Source: Branchiostoma floridae | Lineage: Eukaryota; Chordata; Leptocardii; Amphioxiformes; Branchiostomatidae | Direction: 5' to 3' | Assembly (NCBI RefSeq): GCF_000003815.2 | Contig: NC_049979.1 | Coordinates: 3,312,463-3,354,189, forward strand | Length of the DNA: 41,727 nt | In this document: one piece after another, positions 8,729 to 19,463 of the stretch | How the letters are laid out: every line of letters starts with the position of its first letter | Numbering within the stretch: the first letter of the stretch is position 1 | Made by a program: the position numbers and the translations under genes | The notes under the pieces: model-generated | The model's database searches: none | Seen by the model: only the letters and a program-made list of their open reading frames with translations | What the model was told of the DNA's origin: nothing

Positions 8729-11410
8729 ATGCCGTGTGCGACAATCTGTGCCGTATTCCTGCTGGCCGCCCTGATCTCATCCTCCCAGGCCCGCCGAGAC
8801 GCCGCGGTGTGGTATGAAGACGTCGCGATACGCGAGGACGCGTCCGTCGGCAGCACAGTCAAACACCTGCGGGAAGCCGTTAACTCCAGCGTTTTAGAAG
8901 GGAATGGAACATCCTGGTCAGTGAACATCACCAGAGGCAACGGTTTGGGACGGTTTGAGGTCGTTCCTGAGAACATGACGCTAACCGTGGCCGCGCAGTT
9001 GGACTATGAGTTCCACCCGCGGCACAACCTGTCCCTGGAGCTGACAGATACTGCAGACAACAGCGTCTGGCTCGTGAACCTCGTCATCGTGGTCGTGGAC
9101 GTGCCGGGATACCCGCCGTACTACAACAAACGGTGCGAAACACCAGTTATTCCTGATGATGGGACGGATGAGAACTATGTACTGACAAGCACTGAAAGAA
9201 ATTACAATGTTGTAATAGCTGAGGCCAACGCACGACAGTATCCGGCCGACTTTTTCCTTTATTGGCGTGACGAGGCCATTGATGTTACGATGGAAGACTG
9301 CTCCCTTCGATTGTGTGTTGCTTTGAGCCAACCCTTGAATGATGGGGAAGTTTTCAGCCCGGCGTTTAAGGCGCATCAAGGTAGAATCGAGTTTCAATGT
9401 AGCGACAGACAGTTGATGAGAAGTAAGGGTAAGGTTGTAATTTTAGACACTTTTGAATACAACTATCCGCTGTCCGGGTGGGCACAGGGCGGCCAGTGCG
9501 ACATGGGCATGGCGGAAGGGCTCCAGTATGTGGTACTTGTACAGGTTAATGAGATATGGTCAACATCGTCCTATCGGATACAATGTAGCGCTGACGTAGA
9601 ATTTTACGAACCTCTGCATGTGGAGTTCATGTTCCAGTACGATGTTACAGGATGTCCCGAGGGCAGGTACGGTCTGTACTGTGACAAAGACTGTATCTGT
9701 AAGAACGGTGCCCGTTGCCATGGCTTTAACGGTGCCTGTGAGTGCCGCCCGGGATGGAGAGGGATGGTCTGTGATATTCCCTGGCCCGAGGTCGTCATCG
9801 TAGAGACACCTGGCGATTCAGTCGTGAAGTACATCGGCACCAACCTGACTCTGACCTGCGTGGCTCCACACATCCACGTAGCAAATATGACGTGGGTTTA
9901 TCAGGCAGAAAACATTCATAATGACACAAGAATCATTGAAGAAGGGGCAGTACAAAACAGTTCCATCAACTTCCAGCCGATCTCAGAAACAGCCAATGGT
10001 GAATATACGTGTGTGGTAAGATCTGTAGATGGTGAAGTGGCCAATGTAACTTTTGTCCTCAACGCTACCAGATGCCCGCCTGGCCATTGGGGTGAAGTTT
10101 GTCAGCAGGTGTGCGACTGTCAGCACGGAGGGACCTGTGACAGGTGGGAGGGTTGTCTGTGTCCTCCGGGTCGTCATGGAGACAGGTGTGAGCACATCTG
10201 CGCACCTGGCAGTTTCGGTTTGAACTGCAGGATGACCTGTCACTGTCAGAACAACGCCTCATGCGATCCAGTCAATGGTACCTGTTTCTGTGCAGAGGGG
10301 CAGTGGGGTGAATTTTGTGAGAATGTCCCCAATCCTGAAAATGATAACCAAGTCGTCGTTAAAGTGTTGGCTTCCGTGATCCCTGCCATGTCTATAGTCG
10401 GTTGTATCGTGATTGTGACCCTGGCAAGACGGCGTGCCGGGCAGCATACAAATGACACAGCGGACGTAGAAATGGAGACCCTGCCGTCACCATGGGAACT
10501 GGACAAACAGGACATTCATTTCGAGCATATGATCGGCGAGGGAGAGTTCGGCCACGTCGTGCGGGGAAGACTGTGCGTTCCCGAGGGCTACCAGGTTCTG
10601 GTGGCCGCCAAAAGTATCCGGCCCGACCGCATCACAGCGTCGGCTGTCCGAGACTTTCGCCGCGAGATGGACATCCTCGCCAGGATCCACGAGGACAAGG
10701 AAGGTCACCCGAACGTGGTCAAGTTTTACGGGGTTCTGACCAAATCGGAACCACAATACATTGTTGTGGAGTACGCGACAAATGAAGAACTGCGGCGGTA
10801 CCTGTGGAGTATGCGAGAACAGTTTAAGGTGACAGGACATAGGAAACTGTTAGAACGACTCGGGTTTGCTTCTGGTGTGGCCAGTGGGTTATCGGAGCTG
10901 GCACGTCTGAAGATCGTGTACAGGGACATCGCAGCTCGTAACGTCGTCATCAGCGACAGGAAGGTGGCCAAGATCTCGGATTTCGGGCTGTCGCGCGACG
11001 TTTACGTGTCGTCGGCGTACAAACGCACCAACCAGGGCGGGGAGGAGGAGCTGTTGCCGCTGAAGTGGATGGCCCTGGAGTCGTTACGGGACGGGGTGTA
11101 CACGTGCGAGAGTGACGTGTGGTCGTACGGCGTGCTGCTGTGGGAGATCGCCAGCTTTGGGGAGGAACCGCGCTATGCTGGCGGCCCGATGCACCCGGAC
11201 GTGTGCACGCTGTNNNNNNNNNNNNNNNNNNNNNNNNNNNNNNNNNNNNNNNNNNNNNNNNNNNNNNNNNNNNNNNNNNNNNNNNNNNNNNNNNNNNNNN
11301 NNNNNNNNNNNNNNNNNNNNNNNNNNNNNNNNNNGCTGCAAAAGATAGCCCAGCTGAGGCCACGGAGGGATGCTGCTCACCTCGTTGATCATGGCATTTC
11401 ATGGCAATGA
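8729..11410 (+). CDS. receptor tyrosine kinase with Tyr in the HRD motif, intronless (RTK2)
   Basis: 893 codons from the ATG at 8729, which starts the signal peptide (MPCATICAVFLLAAL...). The frame upstream opens only with a GTG. It has the same module order as RTK1, with the first EGF-like Cys at residue 309. The catalytic-loop motif reads YRDIAARN: the TAC codon at 10919 (residue 731) replaces His, while the catalytic Asp 733 and Asn remain. The DFG motif is kept, preceded by Ser instead of Ala. A run of 121 N at 11214-11334 hides 41 codons of the kinase C-lobe. That is exactly the length in the sister copies, so the frame is kept. The region after the cadherin-like segment is almost identical to RTK3 and RTK4 and clearly different from RTK1. 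Likely expressed and membrane-bound; kinase strength is uncertain because of the YRD change. Confidence 0.9.
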   Translation: MPCATICAVFLLAALISSSQARRDAAVWYEDVAIREDASVGSTVKHLREAVNSSVLEGNGTSWSVNITRGNGLGRFEVVPENMTLTVAAQLDYEFHPRHNLSLELTDTADNSVWLVNLVIVVVDVPGYPPYYNKRCETPVIPDDGTDENYVLTSTERNYNVVIAEANARQYPADFFLYWRDEAIDVTMEDCSLRLCVALSQPLNDGEVFSPAFKAHQGRIEFQCSDRQLMRSKGKVVILDTFEYNYPLSGWAQGGQCDMGMAEGLQYVVLVQVNEIWSTSSYRIQCSADVEFYEPLHVEFMFQYDVTGCPEGRYGLYCDKDCICKNGARCHGFNGACECRPGWRGMVCDIPWPEVVIVETPGDSVVKYIGTNLTLTCVAPHIHVANMTWVYQAENIHNDTRIIEEGAVQNSSINFQPISETANGEYTCVVRSVDGEVANVTFVLNATRCPPGHWGEVCQQVCDCQHGGTCDRWEGCLCPPGRHGDRCEHICAPGSFGLNCRMTCHCQNNASCDPVNGTCFCAEGQWGEFCENVPNPENDNQVVVKVLASVIPAMSIVGCIVIVTLARRRAGQHTNDTADVEMETLPSPWELDKQDIHFEHMIGEGEFGHVVRGRLCVPEGYQVLVAAKSIRPDRITASAVRDFRREMDILARIHEDKEGHPNVVKFYGVLTKSEPQYIVVEYATNEELRRYLWSMREQFKVTGHRKLLERLGFASGVASGLSELARLKIVYRDIAARNVVISDRKVAKISDFGLSRDVYVSSAYKRTNQGGEEELLPLKWMALESLRDGVYTCESDVWSYGVLLWEIASFGEEPRYAGGPMHPDVCTLXXXXXXXXXXXXXXXXXXXXXXXXXXXXXXXXXXXXXXXXXLQKIAQLRPRRDAAHLVDHGISWQ
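11214..11334. other. 121-N gap inside RTK2 kinase domain
   Basis: Undetermined bases. With two flanking bases they make 41 codons, the exact length of this segment in RTK1 and RTK4. This looks like masked or sized sequence and not an arbitrary placeholder. Confidence 0.95.
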
Positions 11411-11538
11411 CGTTTTTTTATGTAGGTAGTTATCCAAGTTGTTTAGATTTCTTCTACATGCAGTTATCTTCTATAGGCTTACATATGCAGATTCTTCTAT
11501 AGGTAATTACTAGTATCATGTTTTGTTTATAGATAACC

Positions 11539-11544
11539 ATTAAA
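11539..11544 (+). terminator. candidate polyadenylation signal ATTAAA, RTK2
   Basis: ATTAAA 129 bp after the stop, in the conserved ACCATTAAACAGAC block. Confidence 0.45.
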
Positions 11545-11989
11545 CAGACCGTTATGTTTTTTTACTGTGGGATATCAAGACAATGTTCCATTGTGTGGGA
11601 TTGCTATAGAAAAGATTGTGATGCTTGAAAATGTAATGTCCATTCAGCAAATTATTCATCATCATCACTGTCCTGCAGAATTTCACGCCACCTATTTTAA
11701 ACATGCCTTATTACTGATGTGCAGAATAGGAGGCAGAGATGTGAGCTAGGCTAAGTGGAACATTAGTTCCTCATTCAATCAGACGTATATGCTTGTGTAT
11801 ATAGGGTTGAACCACTTTTGATGATGAATTGTTTATGCTGTTTTATAGTAGATACGAAAAGTGAATACTCTACATTTGCCTTGAAAAGTTGTGTCTGGTT
11901 GTTTGTAATGCCAGACGGGTTACTGTTGTGTATTGAGAAATCGTTCTACTTTGGTCACTATTGTTGAATGGATTGAATTGGATTGTGCT

Positions 11990-12004
11990 GGGGGGGGGGG
12001 GGGG
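11990..12004. repeat. poly-G run in spacer 2
   Basis: Fifteen G in a row. The equivalent tract in spacer 3 is at 17150-17166 with one T. No such tract is seen in spacer 1. Confidence 0.8.
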
Positions 12005-13100
12005 AGGAAACCAATACTGTGTCACTGTGTCTCCTTCTTTATGGTTTTTAGCACTGTAAAAGATTAACAATAGTAACTAAACAGATAACGTAAGAGTGTA
12101 ATAGCTGAATAACGTCAAATAGCATAGTTTTTAGACGATCTAGGGACACACAAGTGAGTAAATTACAACAAAGTACAGGATCGAATTTGATAGCTTTTAG
12201 CCTCATATCTCGTATGTACTTATATGTAAGGCTTTGCGACTTTGTAGTCGGAGGGAAAGTTTGACTTTCGATTTTTTTCGGCCCTTATTCAACCTCGATG
12301 CATCTTAGGCCTAAGCCGTTTTCAAGATTTCAAGGGTGGAGGAGGTCAGAGGTCTTACCTTCTTACTAGTTGTTATTATAATTTAAATCAGAATCCAATT
12401 GGCGTCAAAATCAAATAATTTCATAACTCTCAAAGTTGTCAAAATTCTTAGGTAGAATCAATCAATTGTCGTCAGTGACACTGATGGAATGTTTTGTGTT
12501 TTCTTGCAATTTTTACCTTTTACCTTTGACCTTTTACCTGTTTTCGGCTGACTTCCTGTCACGTAGCAAGCATTAGGGGCGCCATGGCGGAAGGTGGTAG
12601 CCATGTGACTCTGCGTCAAGATCTCTTAATCATTTTGAGGATTTGTTTAACCATTCAAGGATAAATGTGTACTCACCTGTGTTGGTTATGTGTTCAGCGT
12701 GACATATTTTCTGTGAGTGTGATATGGGTCTCCGTCGACGGACTTCCCCATGACTCCAGTTTCAGGAACCTCAGTTCAATCGGAAATCAGTCACACATAG
12801 AAGAGCCAGCTAGTCGGAAGGTGGTTGCCAAGTGACTCTTCGTGCAAATCTCTTCAATCATTTTGACGATTTGTGTAACCAATCAATGATAAATGCGCAC
12901 TCATGAATCACCGATGTATTCGTGTTTTTAGTAACGCGATATGGTTCTCCATTTACTCACTTCCGCTTGACTTCTAAAGTTTCAGGAACTAAGTTTATTT
13001 GAAAGTCAGCTCCAGAAGAGCCATCGTGCTAGCTAGTAAGACGTTGGCGAGTTTTGTCCCTTTTCATTGATTTTGTCTAGAAGACACGTACAGCCATGTT

Positions 13101-13200
13101 NNNNNNNNNNNNNNNNNNNNNNNNNNNNNNNNNNNNNNNNNNNNNNNNNNNNNNNNNNNNNNNNNNNNNNNNNNNNNNNNNNNNNNNNNNNNNNNNNNNN
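13101..13200. other. 100-N placeholder gap in spacer 2
   Basis: Exactly 100 N. Flanks match spacer 1 near 7557 and 8075, so the true missing length is probably about 500 bp. Confidence 0.95.
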
Positions 13201-13539
13201 CTATGTACTATTCGGTCTTCTAATCTGTACCTCATTCAGCGAAGCCATGCTAGTACCTTTGATGAGTTACATATAACCAGTTGGGTTTTTTAGAGGAAAC
13301 ATAAAAAAGACAAAGAATAACAAGTTATCACTAATGCAAATACCACAAAGTCGTAGGGTGCTGAACGCCATGACAATCGTGACGGACGAAAGATTTTCCT
13401 TCTTAAAATAAGGAAACAGGTCTGCGTGCGTATGTCAATACCGCGTTGCGGCAATATTGACAAAGCGTCTGTTAATCACGAACTGCGGTCGAGCCCTCTA
13501 CCATACACCCACAACAGTTCTGACTTCACTTTGTTGTGG

Positions 13540-13546
13540 TATAATG
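13540..13546 (+). promoter_or_regulatory. altered TATA-like box, RTK3
   Basis: The aligned position reads TATAATG where the other units have TATAAAG. It lies 291 bp before the ATG. Confidence 0.3.
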
Positions 13547-13830
13547 TTACCTTTCCTATGACGTACATAGCCGGGTCCTAACTATTGATCAGTGCCCTAT
13601 CCCGAGTGTACATTGAGCGATCACCGAATGAGCACAAAGGAGGAAGTAGCAGCCATACAGTTTTCTTTGGCGCTATGGTGAACGAAAGAGTGAATGAACA
13701 GTGCATTATAGTTTTCAAAAGACTATGTCTGCATCCTTGCATATCCAGGTAGAGCACTGTCCCAACCAGAGACCTGCAGCTACATAACGTGAAGAAATCT
13801 CGTGAACGGCGGTGTCTGTGTACAGAGAAG

Positions 13831-16570
13831 ATGACGTGTGCGACGTTCTGTGTCGTATTCCTGCTGGCCGCCCTGCTCTCATCATCCTCCCAGGCCCGCC
13901 GAGCCGCCGCGGTGTGGTATGAAGACGTCGCGATACGCGAGGATGCGTCCGTCGGCAGCACAGTCAAACACCTGCGAGACGTCTGTAACGCCAGCGCTGT
14001 AGAAGGAAATGGAACGTCCTGGGCAGTGAACATCACCAGGGGCAACGGTTTGGAACGGTTTGAGGTTGATATTGAGAGCTTGACGCTAACCGTGGCCGCG
14101 CCGCTGGACTATGAGTTCCACCCGCGGCACAACCTGTCCCTGGAGCTGACAGATACTGCAGACAGCAGCGTCTGGCTCGTGAACCTCGTCATCATGGTCG
14201 TGGACGTGCCGGGATACCCGCCGCACTACAACAGACGGTGCGAAACACCAGTCATACCTGATGATGGGATGGATGATAAGTACATGTATGTACTGACAAG
14301 CACTGAAAGAAATTACAATATTGTACTCGATGGGACCACCACACGACAGTATCCGGCCGACTTTTTCCTTTATTGGCGTGACGAGGCCATTGATGTTACG
14401 ATGGAAGACTGCTCCCTTCGATTGTGTGTTGCTTTGAGCCAACCCTTGAATGATGGGGAAGTTTTCAGCCCGGCGTTGAAGGCGCATCAAGGTAGAATCG
14501 AGTTTCAATGTAGCGACAGACAGTTGATGAGAAGTAAGGGTAAGGTTGTAATTTTAGACACCTTTGAATACAACTATCCGCTGCCCGGGTGGGCACAGGG
14601 CGGCCAGTGCGACATGGGCATGCCGGAAGGGCTCCAGTATGTGGTACTTGCACAGGTTAATGAGATATGGTCAACATCGTCCTATCGGATACAATGTAGC
14701 GCTGACGTAGAATTTTACGAACCTCTGCATGTGGAGTTCATGTTCCAGTACGATGTTACAGGATGTCCCGAGGGCAGGTATGGTCTGTACTGTGACAAAG
14801 ACTGTATCTGTAAGAACGGTGCCCGTTGCCATGGCTTTAACGGTGCGTGTGAGTGCCGCCCGGGATGGAGAGGGAGGGTCTGTGATATTCCCTGGCCCGA
14901 GGTCGTCATCTTAGAGACACCTGGCGATTCAGTCGTGAAGTACATCGGTACCAACCTGACACTGACCTGCCTGGCTCCACACATCCACGTAGCAAATATG
15001 ACGTGGGTTTATCAGGCAGAAAAGACTGATAATGACACAAGAATCATTGAAGAAGGGGCAGTACAAAACAGTTACATCAACTTTCAGCCGATCTCAGAAA
15101 CAGCCAATGGTGAATATACTTGTGTGGTAAGATCTGTAGATGGTGAAGTGGTCAATGTAACTTTTGTCCTCAACGCTACCAGATGCCCGCCTGGTCATTG
15201 GGGTGAAGTTTGTCAGCAGGTGTGCGACTGTCAGTACGGAGGGACCTGTGACAGGTGGGAGGGTTGTCTGTGTCCTCCGGGTCGTCATGGAGACAGGTGT
15301 GAGCACATCTGCGCACCTGGCAGTTTCGGTTTGAACTGCAGGATGACCTGTCACTGTCAGAACAACGCCTCATGCGATCCAGTCAATGGTACCTGTTTCT
15401 GTGCAGAGGGGCAGTGGGGTGAAATTTTGTGAGAATGTCCCCCAATCCTGAAAATGATCACCAAGTCGTCGTTAAAGTGGTGGCTTCCGTGACCCCTGCC
15501 ATGTCTATAGTCGNNNNNNNNNNNNNNNNNNNNNNNNNNNNNNNNNNNNNNNNNNNNNNNNNNNNNNNNNNNNNNNNNNNNNNNNNNNNNNNNNNNNNNN
15601 NNNNNNNNNNNNNATGACACAGCGGACGAGGTTAAGCCCCCGAGGGCCGAAGACGGCAGGCAGCGTCACCCCTAATGGGTTGATCACATCAGGCTAACGA
15701 GGGAGAGTCGGACACGTCGTGCGGGGAAGACTGCGCGTTCCCGAAGGCTACCAGGTTCTGGTGGCCGCCAAATGTATCCGGCCCGACCGCGTGACAGCGT
15801 CGGCTGTCCGCGACTTTCGCCGCGAGATGGACATCCTCGCCAGAATCCACGAGGACAAGGATGGACACCCGAACGTGGTCAAGTTTTACGGAGTTCTGAC
15901 TAAATCGGAGCCACAGTACATTGTTGTAGAGTACGCGACTAATGAAGAACTGCGGCGGTACCTGTGGAGTTTGAGAGAGCAGTTTAAGATCACGGGCAAT
16001 AGAAAACTGCTAGAACGACTCGGGTTTGCTTCTGGCGTGGCCAGTGGGTTATCGGAGCTGGCACGTCTGAAGATCGTGCACAGGGACATCGCAGCCCGTA
16101 ACGTCGTCATCAGCGACAGGAAGGTGGCCAAGATCGCGGATTTCGGGCTGTCACGCGACGTTTACGTGTCGTCGGCGTACAAACGCACCAACCAGGGTGG
16201 GGAGGAGGAGCTGTTGCCGCTGAAGTGGATGGCACTGGAGTCGTTACGGGACGGGGTGTACACGTGCGAGAGTGACGTGTGGTCGTACGGCGTGCTGCTG
16301 TGGGAGATCGCCAGCTTCGGGGAGGAGCCGCGCTATGCTGGCGGTCCGATGCACCCGGACGTGTGCACGCTGTTGGAGCTGCTGAGGAAAGGAGTCCGCC
16401 TGCAGCAGCCGGAGAACTGTCCGCTGTTGGTGTACCGCATCATCAGGTCCTGCTGGATAGTCGACCCATCGAAGCGACCGACTCCAGAAGAGCTGCTGCA
16501 AAAGATAGACCAGCTGAGGCCACGGAGGGATGCTGCTCACCTCGTTGATCATGGCATTTCATGGCAATGA
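13831..16570 (+). pseudogene. frameshifted receptor tyrosine kinase copy (RTK3)
   Basis: The ATG at 13831 opens an intact signal peptide and ectodomain nearly identical to RTK2 and RTK4 through the last EGF-like module. At 15421-15427 an extra A (GAAATTTTG where the sisters have GAATTTTG) shifts the frame and gives a stop at 15430-15432. A second extra base follows in the C run at about 15439-15443. A 100-N gap replaces most of the membrane span. About 15629-15697 does not match the sisters over the juxtamembrane and glycine-loop region, and the loop has lost one T (GAGAGTCGG). From about 15719 to the stop at 16570 the kinase is open again and normal: VAAK, HRDIAARN, DFG and the usual C terminus. 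As written it cannot give a full receptor. All the faults lie within about 110 bp of the gap, so assembly error is a real alternative to a true pseudogene. Confidence 0.75.
15514..15613. other. 100-N placeholder gap inside RTK3
   Basis: Exactly 100 N. In the sister copies about 50 bp separate the flanking matches, so the gap length is nominal. Confidence 0.95.
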
Positions 16571-16698
16571 CGTTTTTTTATGTAGGTAGTTATCCAAGTT
16601 GTTTAGATTTCTTCTACATGCAATTATCTTCTATAGGCTTACATATGCAGATTCTTCTATAGGTAATTACTAGTATCATGTTTTGTTTATAGATAACC

Positions 16699-16704
16699 AT
16701 TAAA
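16699..16704 (+). terminator. candidate polyadenylation signal ATTAAA, RTK3 unit
   Basis: ATTAAA 129 bp after the stop codon, in the same conserved block as in the other units. Confidence 0.4.
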
Positions 16705-18988
16705 CAGACCGTTATGTATTTTTACTGTGGGATATCAAGACAATGTTCCATTGTGTGGGATTGCTATAGAAAAGATTATGATGCTTGAAAATGTGATGTC
16801 CATTAAGCAAATTATTCATCATCATCACTGTCCTGCAGAATTTCACGCCACCTATTTTAAACATGCCTTATTACTGATGTGCAGAATAGGAGGCAGAGAT
16901 GTGAGCTAGGCTAAGTGGAACGTTAGTTCCTCATTCAATCAGACGTATATGCTTGTGTATATAGGGTTGAACCACTTTTGATGATGAATTGTTTATGCTG
17001 TTTTATAGTAGATACGAAAAGTGAATACTCTACATTTGCCTTGAAAAGTTGTGTCTGGTTGTTTGCAATGTCAGACGGGTTACTGTTGTGTATTAAGAAA
17101 TCGTTCTACTTTGGTCACTATTGTTGAATGGATTGAATTGGATTGTGCTGGGGTGGGGGGGGGGGAAGGAAACCAATACTGTGTCACTGTGTCTCCTTCC
17201 TTATGGTTTTTAGCACTGTAAAAGATTAACGATAGTAACTAAACAGATAACGTAAGAGTGTAATAGCTGAATAACGTCAAATAGCACAGTTTTTAGACGA
17301 TCTAGGGACACACAAGTGAGTAAATTACAACAAAGTAGTTTACAGGATCGAATTTGATAGCTTTTAGCCTCATATCTCGTATGTACTTATATGTAAGGCT
17401 TTGCGACTTTGTTGTCGGAGGGAAAGTTTGACTTTCGAAATTTTTCGACCCTGATTCAACCTCGATACATCTTAGGCCTAAGCCTTTTTCAAGATTTCAA
17501 GGTGGAGGAGGTCAGAGGTCTTACCTTCTTACTAGTTGTTATTACAATTCAAATTAGAATCCAATTGGCGTCAAAATCAAATAATCCATAAGTCTCAAAG
17601 TTGTCAAAATTCTCAGGTAGAATCAACCAACTGTTGTCATTGACACTGAGGGAATCTTGTTGTGTGTTTCCTCAGTGACACTGAGGGAATGTTTTGTGTT
17701 TTCTTGCAATTTTTACCTTTGAAGTTTCTTCCTGTTTTCGGCTGACTTCCTGTCACGTTGCAAGCATTAGGGGCGCCATGGCGGAAGGTGGTAGCCATGT
17801 GACTCTGCGTCAAGATATCTTCAATCATTTTGAGGATTTGTTTAACCATTCAAGGATAAATATGTACTCACCTGTGTTGGTTATGTGTTTAGCGTGACAT
17901 ATTTTCTGTGAGTGTGATATGGGTCTCCGTTGACGTACTTCCCCATGACTCCAGTTTCAGGAACCTTAGTTCAATCGGAAATCAGTCACACATAGAAGAG
18001 CCAGCTAGTCGGAAGGTGGTTGCCAAGTGACTCTTCGTGCAAATCTCTTCAATCATTTTGACGATTTGTGTAACCAATCAATGACGAATGCGCACTCATC
18101 AATCACCGATGTAGTCGTGTTTTTAGTAACGCGATATGGTTCTCCATTTATGGACTTCCGCTTGACTTAAGTGTTCTGAAGTTTCAGGAACTAAGTTTAT
18201 TTGAAAGTCAGTCCCAGAGGAGCCACCTTGCTAGCTAGTCAGACTTTGGTGAGTTTTGTCCTTTTCCTTTGATTTTGTCTAGAAGACACGTACAGCCATG
18301 TTCAGTTGTGGTCCGTGCAATCGAAAACTATAATAAGAGCAGTGCTGGTATGTTATGTTCGTTAAAATGTCGGACAATATTCTGCCGCCTTCTTAAGGTG
18401 AAGGCGCTGTGCTAGATCCTCGTCAATGGTGCTAATTTCCGTCTTGTTAAGTGTGGTGGCCTTTAATACAAAACGTGTGCATTTTTCATTAGCACGCTCC
18501 GGATTCGTTACTCTAAGTGTAGCAGCAAGTAGCGTCCACATCGTGATGTTTTTTGGAGTAGTTGATTAGTTTAGACATTTTCTTTTTTCGATAATTTTTA
18601 CCATTTATTACGATAATGTTTAACATTTGTAATTGGAATGTTGGGCGACGACCGTTGTAGACGTAAATTTAAAATTGCGTCGGCGCGGTGGGTTCTGATT
18701 GACCTCCATGGTTCTGTCACAGATGTCTCAGTGTTGTCTGTTCATCTCAGTGCTTTTTGACCCTTCAGTAGTTTCAACTGTTCTCTTAGATCTGATTAAC
18801 TAAGTGTTTAATATGCTAAGTACTAAGTACTTTTCTGTCTTTTAATCTGTACCTCATTTAGCGAAGCCAAGCACCTCTAATAAGTTACATATAACCAGTA
18901 GGGGTTTTAGAGGGAAACATAAAGAAGAAAAAGAATAACAAGTTATCGCTAATGCAAATACCGCAAAGTCGTAGGGTGCTGGCCGCCA

Positions 18989-18995
18989 TGAGTCA
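18989..18995 (+). promoter_or_regulatory. AP-1-like site TGAGTCA upstream of RTK4
   Basis: Same motif and block as at 8247 in unit 2. Confidence 0.35.
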
Positions 18996-19154
18996 TGACG
19001 ATCGTGACGGGCGAAAGATTTAGAAAGGAAACAGGTCTGCGTGCGTTTGTCACTACCGCGTTGCGGCAATATTGACAAAGTGTCTGTCAACCACGAACTG
19101 CGGTCGAGCCCTGTACCATACACAAACAACAGTTCTGACCTCACTTTGTTGTCT

Positions 19155-19161
19155 TATAAAG
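19155..19161 (+). promoter_or_regulatory. candidate TATA box, RTK4
   Basis: TATAAAG in the conserved block, 309 bp before the ATG. Confidence 0.45.
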
Positions 19162-19291
19162 TTACTTGCCCTGTGACGTATATAGCCGGGTCCTAACTAC
19201 TGATCAGTGCCCTATCCCGATTGTACATTGAGCGTTCCGAATGAGCACAAAAGAGAAAGTAGCAGCGATACAGTTTTCTTTGGCTCTAAGG

Positions 19292-19331
19292 TGAATGAAC
19301 GAACGAACGAATGAATGAATGAATGAATGAA
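19292..19331. repeat. GAAC/GAAT microsatellite upstream of RTK4
   Basis: Same tract and position as in unit 2, with one or two more GAAT units. Confidence 0.85.
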
Positions 19332-19463
19332 CAGTTCATTACTATTTTTAAACGACTATTTCTGCATCCTTGCATATCCAGGTAGAGCCCTGTCCCATCA
19401 ACACACCTGCAGCTACAAAACGTGGCGAAACCTCATAAAAAGTGGTGTATTTGTGCACAGAAG

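Larger units (their letters stand above)
11411..13830. other. spacer 2 of the receptor array
   Basis: Non-coding and closely matching spacers 1 and 3. It holds TTCTATAGG-type 3'UTR motifs, a G run at 11990-12004, the internal duplication at about 12590-13025, a 100-N gap at 13101-13200 and the RTK3 promoter block. Compared with spacer 1 (about 7558-8075), the gap hides about 500 bp. Confidence 0.75.
16571..19463. other. spacer 3 of the receptor array
   Basis: Non-coding. It is almost collinear with spacers 1 and 2, with a G-rich run at 17150-17166, a local duplication of GTGACACTGAGGGAAT (about 17638 and 17671), the internal duplication at about 17775-18225 and the RTK4 promoter block. Confidence 0.75.

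Noticed and set aside
8630-8730. A possible 5'UTR mini-intron (CCAG|GTAGAG to the AG before the ATG)
   Set aside because: The candidate intron would be under about 100 bp with no clear branch or pyrimidine tract. No transcript evidence is available, so it is not annotated.
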